Source of the DNA: Rallus limicola
Taxonomy: Eukaryota > Chordata > Aves > Gruiformes > Rallidae
Assembly (NCBI GenBank): GCA_022605955.1
Contig: JAKCOZ010000014.1
Location: forward strand, 17,552,001-17,616,000
Direction of reading: 5' to 3'
Length of the DNA stretch: 64,000 nt
The position numbers and the translations under genes were made by a program. The notes under the pieces are model-generated. The model did no database searches and was not told where the DNA came from. It saw only the letters and a list, made by a program, of their open reading frames with translations. This document shows positions 24,258 to 36,688 of this stretch, piece by piece (position 1 is the stretch's first letter; every line of letters starts with the position of its first letter).

Positions 24258-27200
24258 GACTACACACTAGCATCTAAGCCTGCCACCAGAATTTGCCCCG
24301 CTATTTCTGTACAATGTTAAGGAGGATTCTTCTTATTCATTATCATCTTTACAAGAAATATTTTGAAGGGTTCCCTTCCAGCTCTTTGTCTCATTTATAG
24401 AAGGTTATGAGTTTGAAGGACTGGCCTGACACCAGAGCAAAACACAGCTCTCATCTCCATTGTGTGAGAAGTGGAATAAATCATTATAAATGGTAAAGAC
24501 TAGATGAGCTCAGATTCTGCAGAAATAAATAATGGCATAAAAGTCAAGCTTCTGCAGAGTCAGAGGATATTTTGACTTTCAGCCAAGTGTCATAGTTTTT
24601 AATGGAACACCTGACAAAGATGAAGTTCATGGAATAGTTTGTAAAAGCAGCCAGCTATGAAAGTTCTTATAGGACTACACAGCAGCATGATACATTAATA
24701 GAATCGACTGTATCTGATAGTACCCAGTGCAGCTTCTAAAATAGCTTTGGAGGGGTATTTGTCATTACAGCCCTCTGTCAAAAGATGGGACAGAGTATAT
24801 TCATCCTACAGTGTCTGGAATACCACTAGTACCTAGCTGAGAAGCACTACAGGTTTTCTGGCAAAGTTATGCTGATGGATGCATGAAAACACATTCACTT
24901 TTCAATAAATACATTGGATAGCAGATAGCACTGCCCTCAGGATGCACAGCCAAGCTATGTTTTGTGTATCTAAAAGCTGTTTTAATTATTGTAACCAATG
25001 CATGAACACATTGTGTAGGCATTGGCTGGACATGCTTGTGAAAACTTGATATTTCAGTTGGCAGCCTTGTGGACTGAGACTGCATTTTCATTTTCATTAA
25101 AGCTAGACCTTATTTGATCTTGCATGAATGCCATTGAAGGAAGAATGTATCCCATGTTCAGACCTATCAAATTTTGTCCTTGTTTCTTATTGACTGCTTA
25201 AAAAAAAAATTAGACTGTTTCTTGGCACGAATTTGGGATTTGAATCTGAAGCAACCTTGATTTTTTTGAGCTGATTTAGCAGATTTCCCTGGCCACTCTG
25301 TAGAATTCATACTCTGAGAGCAAGTTTGGAAAATACAACAAAAGTGGCTGTCCCAATGCCAGTGGCCAGCAGCAGTGAAAAGTGTAATTCTTCTCAATTC
25401 CAACATAATTCAGTGTTCATGATTCTTGGGGGAAGAGTACTGAAGAAGAATCCTATCTTTGGAAATTACTTATGATTTTTCTCTGACTAGTTTTCATTTC
25501 AGATCCATGACCAGGTGAGATGCCTGACTAGGATGTAATGAAAAGATCATAGTTTGAAGGAGGAAAAAAGGTGGAAATAATTTTGATCAAAGTCAGTTTT
25601 CTTTTATTAGGATAAAAATAAGTATCAAACACACTAAATATGTAAGATAGTATTTTCTGTAGCTGTGAGCCATGTTGAGCAAGGCTTGTATAATTTTATC
25701 TATAAACAAGACTGAGTTCAATTACAATTTCAATGTTTCCCTCTCAAAGAATAGGCTTGTGCCAGTATGAGTAGATTCATGGTGGCAGCACTGCGGTCAT
25801 GGAACTGGTGGTCTGCAGATGCCTGGGTATTACTGAGCAACTTCTAAATGTTCTGTAGCAGAGATCAAAATAAAGTAAATTTAGTGTCAGGAGGGTTAAA
25901 TCTGCTTGAAAGGACGTCTTACCTCTTGAAAAATACCTAGTGGAGGTCTGTAAATAGAGAAAGATTGAAAATCACTAGAGTGCACAATTGTGTGTGTTTC
26001 TAACAAGGAGCTAGTGTAAACCCAGATAAAAGCTCTCAAGGTGGATTGTTTTGACAAGTGGCTTCATGTATATACTTAAAAAGAAAATACTTCTGGTTTC
26101 TTCAGGTAAGGAACGTTTGAGCATCCTCCACGGACTTGTGGGGCAAAAAAACCCAGACCCATGAGAGTTGTTCCTACATGACTGATCTATTTTGAATTAT
26201 TTTAGCAAACAGAAAGAATGCTTTTATGGTCAGTCACTAGCATGACTTTTTTCAAATCAATCATTTAGATATCAAACACAACCTCGGCACAACCGTCATC
26301 TTCCAGCAATGACTTTCTAAGTAGATGGTACTCCAGAGAGAAATCAAAGTTTCTGTCTGCTGCTAGGCTGCCTTACACCTCAAGCACTGTGCATAACTTC
26401 AACAATAATATTTGCATACTCAATTTTAACTGTTTATAAGTTAAGCTTTTTTGTAATTTTTAGTTACTTTTGCTTGCATGATGTGTGACATAATTATCAT
26501 AGACAAAGTTTTAATGGATGGGGCTGGTTGCTACTATATGGATGCTTTCTCAAAACAGACTGGATTCAGCTGAGGCAAGTTTCATGCCTAGATTTATGTC
26601 TAGATGTTAAATGCTTTCTTTTGTCTAGAGATTGAGGTGATCACATGTATGAATATTTGTAAACTGTTTCCTTAAATGAATGCTTTATTCTAAACTGTAA
26701 GGCTAGGCTAGAAACTACTAATAGGCTGGAGATTTTGGTGGGTTTGGGCTGGTTTGTTCTTTTCTTTAACATACCAGTATGTTGAAAAATAAATTTTTTT
26801 ACCTTGGTTTCAATGCACCTGAGATATACCTGTTGTCATTTTTGAGCACATGCATGTCAATATTCTGGATGGATTTTTAACTGAATTATTTTATATTCAT
26901 GTTAGAACTTCAATGCAGAGTAATTGTGAGCTCTGGGTTTTCTCAGCCCCCTTTTAAAGAAACAGGTTACTATAATGTAACTACTCCTAATGATTCAACA
27001 ATATGCCTCTGTACTTTGCATATACAAAGACCTCAAGAGTACCAGAGGGATTTTTGCAAGTTACCTTATGTCTTCATTCAGCTACTACCTACTAGAGAAA
27101 GAGTATGGGATGAGAGAGGGGACTTCGCAATTACTACAGATCTCTCTGTTAATCATCCATGTGGTTATGTCTGTCTTTGTTCACTAAAGATCTTTTTCTT

Positions 27201-27448
27201 AGTCCTGGTCAGCATGGGGACAGCATTGTATGCAACATCTCTCCCTTTTACACACATTCTTCTAATGCCACAAGATAGTATCCTTCTGAGGATGTTAAGA
27301 GGGTAGAAGATTCCAAACATATCCTCATACAATAAAGTCTTCTACTTCAAATTACTACTGAAGACTCTCCACTGGGAGAGGAGTGCTCTAGAAATAGCTG
27401 TTCCAGGAGAAGTACCTACATTTTAATTGCCAACCAAGTACAAAGCTG
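24258..27448. other. Unique stretch, no gene seen
   Basis: About 3.2 kb. A 135-codon plus-strand frame at 26,899-27,306 has no recognisable domain and I do not call it. No repeats stand out apart from short A and T runs. Confidence 0.5.
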
Positions 27449-27524
27449 TAGAAGCATACAAATTGTGGTTAGAAGGGGTCTCTGGAGGTTCCCTAGCCTA
27501 GCCTCCAGCTCAAAGGGAGCCAAC
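27449..27524 (-). mobile_element. Short CR1 3' end, minus strand
   Basis: The plus-strand text 'agaaggggtctctggaggtt' then 'ctagcctagcctccagctca' is the reverse complement of a CR1 3' end. In younger copies this reads 'ggaagggacctc...tccaacc...ctgc', as at 57,540-57,590. To its left, 'agaagcatacaaattgtgg' looks like decayed tail units. It abuts the oppositely oriented CR1 that follows. Confidence 0.6.
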
Positions 27525-27933
27525 AGTAGAGGCTGGGGGAGCTGGGCTTGTTCAGCCTGGAGAAGAGAAGGCTGTAGGGGGACCTCATTGTAGCCTTCCA
27601 GTACCTGAAGGGAGCATATAAACAGGAGGGGAATCAATGTTTTAAAAGGGTAGACAGTGGCAGGACAAGGGGGAATGGACTAAAGTTAAAGGAAGGTTTA
27701 TATTAGATATTAGGGGGAAGTTTTCACAGAGAGAGTGGTGAGGTGTTGGAACAGGCTGCCCAGAGAGGTGGTGGATGCTCTGTCCCTGGAGGTGTCCAAG
27801 GCCAGGTTGGATGGGGCCCTGGGCAACCTTGTGTAGATCCAGGCCTGGAGGTTGGTGTCCCTGCCTGTGGCAGGGGGGTTGGAGCTCTGATCCTTGGGGT
27901 CCCTTCCAACTCATACCATTCTGTGATTCTATG
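27525..27933 (+). mobile_element. CR1 LINE 3' fragment, plus strand
   Basis: Begins in the RT C-terminal region ('gggcttgttcagcctggaga', 'aggctg', 'acctcattg'). It runs through the segment corresponding to [10 protein letters not shown] and ends in a CR1 3' untranslated region with 'ttggggtcccttccaact' and two tail units, 'attctgtg' and 'attctatg'. The reading frame has several stops, for example in the part corresponding to the YLKGxxxxR region. The 3' region ('cctgtggcaggggggttgga') resembles the CR1 type common in chicken and differs from the 52- and 57-kb copies. Confidence 0.9.
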
Positions 27934-29861
27934 TTCATTTTGCTCTTGGGCAGGAGGTTCATCCAGTAATCAGTTGGTGTTCCATGAGTCCCCAGTTTTA
28001 GGCCGAAGGAAGAATTAATCTCTTTAACTCGAAGACTCACACTGCAAATCAAAATACTTCCCATAAATAGGCATACTGAAGGAAACAAAGAGGAAATTCT
28101 GTGATTTCCTTTAATCACTTTAATACTCAACAGAAGAACTTAAAATTAATTATACAGATATGACTGCAAGCCAGCACAGCTCTTCTGGAAACAGTAGAAT
28201 TTCTTCTCTTCATTTTGCTGATCATGTCATGAAGAATCTGAAGCAGCAATCTGAAAAAAACTGGAGCTTAGGCAATGTTTTATCGGCAAAACAGTTATAG
28301 ATTTGTGGTTAACAGTGTATCGACCGTGTATTTTAGCACAGTTGGTAGTTTTATCCTTTAATCTGCTTGTAAACCCTTTTCAATGCCTTGTGAGCTAGGG
28401 TTTCTCAAAATATGTAAACTGCAGAGGGGATGGTGTGTAATGTTATACTGAGGTGAGCATCTCTTGTGGTTAATATGAAGCCATTTCTTTGTTAGGACTA
28501 TGGAAACACTTTGTTAAATAATGTAGTTGTTGATTTAAATAAAAATAAAGGGAAAGAGCAAGGTCAATAGTAAGTCAAGCTGTGCTGAGCTAGAAACCAT
28601 AGTAGTTGGTTTGAAAATATATTAACATGTTGGGATGAACCTAACAAACTCTGTATTGGGGCAAAGAAATGTCCTCAACTGTGTTGATTTCAGAATTAAT
28701 TCCTGATTTCTGCTAGAAATCAGGTGTAAGTACACAGAAATAACAACCATAGAGATTCTGAGATGCACTGTTGTTTTTGCTCTGTGTAGAAACTTTTCAA
28801 GATTCTTTTAGACTAATTTCCACTGGAAATTTTGTGTACCTTTTGCAAGCAAATTTGTCCATGTCTTTTAATTTCAAGAACAAGTCATTGTTTTAAGTTG
28901 CAACTCTTCTAACTATGGAATACACCTGCAAGTTTACACTATTTGTTAACAACAGTACAGCAAGATTTCATATCTAGGTGTCAGGAATTTGTCTGCCTGA
29001 TAGATGAATGCCTGAGGGCTGGTCTTGCTTCATGTGCCACTTGCCCGACGAGCTCTGCAGTACAGGTTTGCTTATCCAGAGATGGACTTGCTTTCATTGC
29101 AGTTGAGTTTGGAACTTGCTGTGAGCATTAAGCATTTCAAAATGTGTTCTCACATTTTAATAGCAGTGAGTTCTTGCCCTTTCAGGGCTGGTTGATGATA
29201 ATGTGTAGAAAAGGGTAGAGGAGAAATGAAGTGGTGGTGAAAAGTTACATTGTGACAAGCGATATGGAGGAATAAAACACTTCCAGGGCTTTCATTTGTG
29301 CGGCATTATGTGAAACAGATGAGAAATGGTTTCTTTGTTCAGTCAAGATTTTTGTTGTGAGGTAGCTAGGTCACCGCAGTTGGCTTATAATGAAACAGGG
29401 AGGGGAATGCTGCTGAATCCTTGTTGCTAGCCAGAAGCAGGAGCGACTGAGAAACATGAAATGGCACAGAACGCAAGCTTTCTGTTTTATGAGAAAGCCT
29501 AGATAGAGGACATCTCATTCTCATCATGAATAGGCATTGTACTTGCTTATATGTACAGTCATAGATATTTCAGGTCTCAAAGTTGTATTGGTATCATTAG
29601 CCGTGGCCCTCCCTGATAATCCATGCCAAGTCTGTATGTTGTATGCTCTTACGTTCATATTTTTGCATCGGAAAGCAATAACAGAAGTCTGTAGTTCTTT
29701 CCATCTTTCTTTCCTCTCTATAATGGGTTAAATGTTTTTGGTCTTTGTAAGAAATGAATAATACAAATGGCTGAAACTCCTACTATGGACATCATAGTGG
29801 GTTTTTTTGATGACAACACAAGGTCTATTATGTAGCTAAGAATCCTAACCTTTCCCTAAGG
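27934..29861. other. Unique stretch, no gene seen
   Basis: Roughly 1.9 kb between the CR1 composite and a MIR. No coding or RNA signal was recognised. Confidence 0.5.
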
Positions 29862-29985
29862 TAGGTAAGTAATAGTCTCTCTATTTACAGGTAGTTAAGC
29901 TACAGCAAAGAGATAAAATAGCTTGTCAAAAGCAAAACAGCATGATTGCCAGAGAGAAGGCTGGGACTCACAAGTTCCTAATGCT
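29862..29985 (-). mobile_element. MIR SINE fragment, reverse orientation
   Basis: The blocks 'ctctatttacaggtagttaa', 'cagcaaagagataaaatagc', 'ttgtcaaaagcaaaacagca' and 'ctgggactcacaagttc' match, in order, the reverse complement of MIR. There, an ATTTTACAGATGAGGAAACTG block leads to GAGAGGTTAAGTGACTTGCC, CACACAGC and a GGGATTCGAACCC block. This is the clearest MIR-like copy in the window. Confidence 0.6.
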
Positions 29986-30927
29986 CACTGGAGTGTATTT
30001 TGACTGCCTGGGCTGCTGTATCCTGACATAATAAGCAGCACATGTGATTTGCGTGTAGCCACACAAGTGGAAAAGAATGCTCTTTTCTGTATTTCTTCAC
30101 TGTGTCCTCATGACAGTTGTATACTGTTCATTTAACCAGCACCGTTTGCTAATTATTCTTTTTTTTTAGCCCATTGTGTATTTTTTTCAGACTTTTCCAA
30201 GTTCTGTGTCACAAGTACACTGAGAATGTCATAAATTTCTAACAAAAGGGCAAGTATGAACGTCAATAAATCCCTTCTTGAGGCCTTTTCTTCATTGCCT
30301 ACAGATCTCTGCACTGTGTACCAAAGACTAGCTGATTGCTTGGTACAGTAAGTCACACCTGTGATGGAATGGGTAAGGAAGTTCTTCAAAGGGTTGAAAT
30401 AGTAATTTGCTTTCCCTGGTAGGGCTTCTCTTCAGTATGTTTGTTTATCCCTTGATCATTGTTCAATGCTTTATTTCTTTTTTACGGTTTAAAAGTTGCT
30501 TTCTTTTCTGCAAATAAGGCAAAATAATTCATGCATGAAGAGCAATAGGGAGTATTACCTCTCCTGTGTTCAGGAAAAATATGGTAACAAATCAAAGCTA
30601 AATTTGCAAAACTTAAACAGGAAAAGTAATACTGTGGATCTATGTAAGCCCCTAAATCCATGTACAGATATAAGCAGTCACATACCCTTTTCTTCAGTCA
30701 CTCCAACTGCTCTAGACGCATCTTGTTTATAATGCTATTTATGAACATATTGATTCATGTACATCAACATGCTTTTTTCTTGTATCAGAGGGGGAAAAAA
30801 ATGGTGTGAGAGGAGGTTGATATTGTATAATAAGTCCATTAAAAAAAGGGTATTGTTCTATGTGTTTAATGTTGGCAAAGCAAAAGGCCCTCCTAACTTC
30901 TAGTTTTTCTGAACTCTCTGAGCTGGA

Positions 30928-30952
30928 GCTGCAGGGATTAAGTCCCTGCAGC
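30928..30952. repeat. Perfect 10-bp inverted repeat, 5-base loop
   Basis: The arms GCTGCAGGGA and TCCCTGCAGC flank TTAAG. They would form a stable stem-loop in single-stranded DNA or RNA. No T run follows, so it is not a bacterial-type terminator. It is too short for a typical microRNA precursor unless the flanks extend the stem, which they do not do clearly. Confidence 0.7.
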
Positions 30953-31863
30953 ACATGCCTGTGGCACTCAGACAAGAAAAAGGAGATAGACATACCAGAC
31001 ACTGCCAAACCCAGAAGACCTTGATCCAGTTCTGTAAAAACTACTTGGAGTTTGATGCAGGGAAGGCATCCAGCTGTCTGTGCCTGCTGTGAGAAGTTTT
31101 ATTCTTGCATTCTCTCACTGGTACCCAGTATCAGCCAGACATGACTACGCACGCCACATGTGCACATGGCAGTGGTAAGGCAAGGGTTTGGTTTCGTCCA
31201 TGCTTCTTTATTGAGCTTTCAGACACCTATGGAAAATACTGCCAAATCATATTAAAAAGACTGTTGATTGCAGCCATGTTGCATCTCTGTGTTGACATCA
31301 GCATTGTTGCTCTTGGCCCAAGGAGGAGGTTGGCCACTGGATGGTTGGGCAGATAATTATCTGCAAGGTGTACTTTTCTGATGCCAGAACTGGTCAGAGG
31401 TAGGTAACAGCCCAGTGTGATGTGCCTTTATTCCAAAATAATACATCCATTATTAGGAAAGTATTCTTCTGAGAGGCAGGTAATAGGAACGCTATAGGCA
31501 TTTTTGCAATGCTGTATAGTATCAGAGGTAAACAGGAGGCCAAAAAAATGAAGAAAACTATAACCTGCCACTCAAACAGAAGATTAATTAGCAGGCTTGT
31601 TAAAAATAATCAGGAATATACTGGAGGATCTGGGAGTGAAAGCTAAACATCAAAGGCATTCCTTCCTACCAGGGATAAGAATGATCCTACTGTATTTCAT
31701 AGATGTATAACTGAAAATGGCACTCTGTCTTTGGATTATTTTTTTTTGTCTCCCTGGTGATTACATTTGGCCATGGGGTGCTTCAGCATTGTATCTTTCT
31801 CATTCAGTGCTCTTTCAACTTCATATGGGGACCTCACCCTTAAGAACTGCGGTTGCTGTTCTC

Positions 31864-31880
31864 TTTTTTTTTTTTTTTTT
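31864..31880. repeat. Poly-T run
   Basis: Seventeen consecutive Ts. It could be a minus-strand retroposon tail, but no element is recognisable at its left. Confidence 0.8.
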
Positions 31881-34800
31881 CATAGAATATTTAAAAGACA
31901 AAAAAGCCCCACCCCAAAATTTTAGTAGGTTCTGTGGGACAGCAGCTGAAAATCAGTTCATGTTTAGGACAAACAATTGAACATAGTGTGATGCCCACAA
32001 GACCAGATGCCCTGAACCCTTGATAGAAAGCTTTATGCATGGCCAGAGAAGATAGGACAATTAGAGAGATGTGATTCTTGATGTAATTTTTCTTTTTGCA
32101 TTGAAGGTTGGGTGGGGAGCATTGCTGTTGGTCCAGACAGCTTATGACTAACACTGGATGGGCTCTGCTAGCTGGCCAAGCCATGCATCATGTAACAGAA
32201 GTGAAATTCTTACACCTCTCTCCCCTCTGATTACATGGTCAGTCACAGCTTAATCATCTCTTGGATGTGTAATGTGAGAACTATTCAACACTAAAAATTA
32301 GGAAGTCTGTACTTCAGTGTCACTCTTGTGACATCTGCTCCCTATTTAACGTTATTCAATGGACTGTACAGTGAAATTCTGGTCTCATACACAGATACTA
32401 CATCACTTTTCCCTAAGCTGAGAAATCTCTGGCATGGGAGATAGGAGAGTTTAAAGTGCATGTCATGGTTTCATAAGGGTGTCCCTTTGAAACTCTGAGA
32501 GGAAGTCTGCAGGCTGTCAGAATGCTTTCTCAGTGGAAAATTAACAGTTGGTCATGATCTTTGGAAAAGTACCCTTAAGGTTTTTTCTGCCTGGTACCTG
32601 ATTTTTGCATCTAAAAATAAAAGATGGCACTTCCATCCCTTGATAGCACACTCACTTGTCTGCTCAGCCTGACTCTGAGGTAAGACTGCCATCTATTGAA
32701 GCCCCAACTTTATCTCCTGCAAAATTTAGCTTTCTATCCAAATGCTGTCCAACTCCAGTCCTGCTTTGTTTATGAGACCTGACAAGATTGGGGCCCTCTC
32801 TGGCATGCCTACAGGCTAAGTCACCTTGCAAGCAGCCATCAAAGTGTCAGAAAGCAACAGCTGAGCAAGAGCTTTCACCTTGCTGCATTGATTCCTTTAA
32901 TACTGAAAGAAACCATTATGGATGCATCTTTCCAGAGTTTGCTTGTCAGATGCATTTTTCCAGGGCTTGTCAACTTGAGTATGATGCAGCTGTCTTCCAT
33001 CAAAGAGAATTCCAGGCACTTGAGGATAATAGAAAGAAAGAGACAAGAATAACTTTCAGAAAACACTAAATTGGAACATGATTAAGAATAAAAAAAACTT
33101 CCATTCAGCTCATTGATTCCTCTCAATGGTTTCTTGTTCATTTATATGCAGAAATACTATCTGGCATAATAAGATTTGTACCCTGCACAGTAGAAGCAGA
33201 AATTTTTAAAAGCACTGGCAGCATGCAATTTTCAAATGCTTGCTCCCCAGACACCACTTCACCTTAATAGTTTGATAATGTGGAAATCCCATAAGTGCAA
33301 CACTTGTCATTTATCTTCTGTGTTTCAAGATGTGTTTTGTGATTAAAAGCCTTATCCAACACCCATGGTGACCCTCTGTTGAATGCAAGTGAACTTTAAA
33401 TGAAACTCTCTCGTTTAGAGAAGAAAACTGACCACAACCCAAACTCATTTGAACCCATGTGGCTCCATGGTCTTTCCTTGATTCTAGTGCAGTAGAGCTA
33501 TAGCAGTTTACCTAAGCAAAGTTGAGGGGCCTTGAACACCATTGCTGAAGATTTCTTTGTCAGGTTCCAGGGAATTCTCTCTCATAGTCAAGAAATTATT
33601 GTGCTGGCAGATGCTAAGGCAGCTGGCCAGCTGTAGTGACACATGAAGATTACTACTAAACTAGCACCTGGTTAGTTTTCAAGCATTCCCTCTCCATGCA
33701 CTGAGCAAGCCAAAGATGCCTGGGTAATAAGCCTCATTTATTAACGTCTTTTTGACACCTTTTGCATATCTGTCTAGAGGACAGATGTAACTCTTGGGCT
33801 CCTTCACTGCAAGGTTATCCTTCCTTAGCAGGTTTCCTTGGATCATAATGCCTTTCAGTCGTATCATCTTTAGTCCAAGATCCTAAATATCATGCCCTGT
33901 AGGAAGGAACTGTGTTGATGCTATCTAAAGCTTGAGTTGTTGATTCCCAAAATATTAAATGCTGTTATTTTGGTTTTCATTTAAGGAAGATGTGTGTTGC
34001 TGTGCCACCTAACTTATAAAGTAAATCACAGCCCCAGTTCTCTGTATTTGCTTTCTCAAGAACCGGTGTAAGTCACTGTGAGCACTCAGTCCCAAAGTGT
34101 GGTATATTTCCCTTTAGTGTTGAAGCAGCAAAGCTTCTTGTGCTTGCATTTCCTTCCCTTTGGGTTTAGAAAGAATACTGCTTTCCTATTCAGGCACCAT
34201 GAATGAGAAAGAACAAAGGTTAATGTGAATCTTATGCTAGCTTGGCATTCCCTGGGCTTTGGGAACCCCCTGTCCCCTGCTCACTTTCTATAGCACTAAG
34301 AGCAGAGTCGTCATCTTGTTCTGCTTGTAGTAGGTAGTTGTGGCACTTAGCTATCCCCAAAGCTGTACAAGTGATGAACTAATGGAGCCTGAAATGCTCA
34401 GCCATTGTAATGTGCAATAATAAAAGATGGGAGTGTCCTCATCCCTGTTAAAGAGAGAGATTGGTGACAGAGATGAGAACAAAAGCATTTGGAGTGTCTA
34501 GAGAAGGTGATATGCTTTACCATGAAGAGTATCAGCATATATTGGATGAACATACTGCTCAAAAATGGTATGTTAAAGCATATGACTGCTCATGCGGGGA
34601 GCATGTATGTTCCTGTGTGCTTTCTGGTGGTGTCCTTGTCATCTGCTTTTCTCACTATGCACAGGCAAACACAGGCTTTACCCAGCCTAATCCTGAGCAG
34701 TGGGCCTGTATGAGGCCTTCTGGCACAATGAAAGTACTTGCACAATAACTTCCATCTGAACTGCATCTCCTAGGGGTAGGACTGACAAAGTGGCATCAAA

Positions 34801-36027
34801 ACTGAAATAGGCTTTTCTTCCTTGTACAACGTCCATTTTCCATTTACCAGTCTTCCTTGGGGCTTTTCATTCAGACATCAATAAACTTGTCCCTCTGAGC
34901 CGGGCACCCAGGGTATGGTGATGAACCAAGAGCTTATTCTGTGCTGCAAATGGCAGCATCCTGTCTGTGGCGTAGTCCAGGAAGATCTGATTTCCCTGAG
35001 CACACTTGGAAAAACCTGGAAAGTGTAGTTAGGCATTTGCAAAAATGACCTTCCTCACTCTGTGTGAGAAGTATTAGCCAGGAAAAACAACTAGTTAATG
35101 AATGTGTTTTATTCCTCCTGCAGCAAGTAAGGATACGGATGATCATTTGTTTATGCTGGACAAAGAATTTACATAACCTTGATAGGACTTTCTATTAGTT
35201 TGTGACGGATAACGAAATGCCAATAAATTAATCATTCCAAACCCATTAAAGCTGTCAGCTTTGCAAATGATTGATAAAATGCTCTGATTCAGACTTGTAC
35301 ATTTTATCCCTTACCACAACCACAGTTTCATGTATGAGGCACAGCATTCTCACCAATTTCTCATCAGGCATAAGTAATTGGCCAATTAAATCATACGCCA
35401 TGATATCTTGTAGAGTGGAGTTAAATCAGTGATAGTCTAACTCTGAACAATTTGAATCTTAATGTAGGATAAATTAAGCGCTCTCTTCTGCTGTTGCCTC
35501 CATGTGGAGTCCTCTGGTTTGAATAATGAAAAACCTGAATTTGTCAGTCAGGTGGGGTTTTAGGTCTCTACTGAGTGCTAGTGGATGTGTTGCTGGACTG
35601 GACACTACCTTTACGTTTGTTACTGAAAACAGCATTACCGGCTTGGTTGTTAAAATAATGTCTGCCTTATTTATGGCTGAATCCTGACTTCTTAATAGCA
35701 AGAAGAGTTTTGTCAATAAAAAGGACTGCAGTAATTTTGGTTTCTCAGTTGTAATAATTCAGCTAATATTTTCATATTCTGGTAGCATCTAGAGGTTTTC
35801 AGCTGTTCCAGAGCCCCACTGTATCACAGACGCTTGTATAAACCCATAGTGGAGACAAGCCCCAATCCTGCAGAGACTGCAGTATAAACAGTGGGTAGCG
35901 AAAAGAAAACGGTATCTCTCTTTTTCAGAAGGGGTGTCACTATTCATGTGGGATAACAGAACAGTGATGCTGTTTTCAGAAGGGTGGAGAAATAAAGCAT
36001 TTTTCCAAATGTCAGAAAGAGAGTTTC

Positions 36028-36093
36028 TGTCGCAGCAGGGAGCGAGCCCGTGTTTCCTGAGTCCCAGTGCACTGCTCCAGTAAAGAGACAATT
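36028..36093 (-). mobile_element. Possible MIR-like SINE piece, reverse orientation
   Basis: The text 'agcgagcccgtgtttcctga' and 'gtcccagtgcactgctccag' followed by 'taaagagaca' follows the reverse complement of the MIR 5' part, where a CGAACCCAGGTCTCCTGACTCCC block precedes AGTGCTCTTTCCACTA. It is short but ordered. Confidence 0.4.
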
Positions 36094-36251
36094 CTCCTTC
36101 GTGATTTCTAAACAAATTCAAGCATACCTCTGATAGGCTGGAAACTAAATAGCATTCTTCTAGTAGCTGAGGAAAAGCCATCGTGCCAAGTGGGTAAGAT
36201 GCAAAAAGTAAGCATAGATCATAAGAATAAATTAGCTTTTTTTCTCTTCCC

Positions 36252-36280
36252 TTTACAGATATCCTCTATTTACAGATATC
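36252..36280. repeat. Tandem duplication, 17-bp period
   Basis: TTTACAGATATC occurs at 36,252-36,263 and again at 36,269-36,280 with a CTCTA spacer. It is a small replication-slippage duplication. Confidence 0.7.
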
Positions 36281-36642
36281 TTGACAACACTGTTAAAAAT
36301 GTAAGAGTTGCTTCTATTTTGACATAGAGCACCTCCTCATACTTGGAATAGCTCTTTTTAGTACTCGAGTTTAGCCTGAATACTTGGGTAAGTAGAAACA
36401 AAACAGGTGAAGAGCATGTTTGAGTGCCTAGTAACAGAAGTTGTCTTATATGACCCAGGTTTGGTGCTTACCCTCCTGGATTGCTTTTCTGCATTCCTGT
36501 GATAGCAGTGGCTGTTTCCCAACTCAGCATTGAATGTTTTCAGGGAAGTCCCCCCCCTGAAATATGCAATAAACTCAAATGCTCATTAAATTAAGCACAT
36601 GCCCAAATATTTTTCCACACAGAGATGAGGTCTCTAGAAGGG

Positions 36643-36688
36643 ACTTTAAGCACTGTTGAACCCATGAACTTTAAGCACTGTTGAACCC
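36643..36688. repeat. Tandem duplication, 25-bp period
   Basis: The 21 bases starting ACTTTAAGCACTGTTGAACC are repeated exactly at 36,643-36,663 and 36,668-36,688, separated by ATGA. A poly-A run follows. Exact identity of both copies points to a recent duplication. Confidence 0.85.

Larger units (their letters stand above)
29986..36027. other. Unique stretch, no gene seen
   Basis: About 6 kb with no supported gene. It holds a perfect 10-bp hairpin at 30,928-30,952, a 17-base T run at 31,864-31,880 and an AT-rich block at about 35,200-35,405 that looks like a conserved non-coding element. Confidence 0.5.

Noticed and set aside
27449..27524. Separate novel inverted element
   Set aside because: The sequence is explained as a reversed CR1 3' end, so no new element is needed. 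The junction itself is kept as a finding.
35789..36181. 130-codon frame, minus strand
   Set aside because: It crosses a MIR-like fragment and shows no domain; a chance frame.
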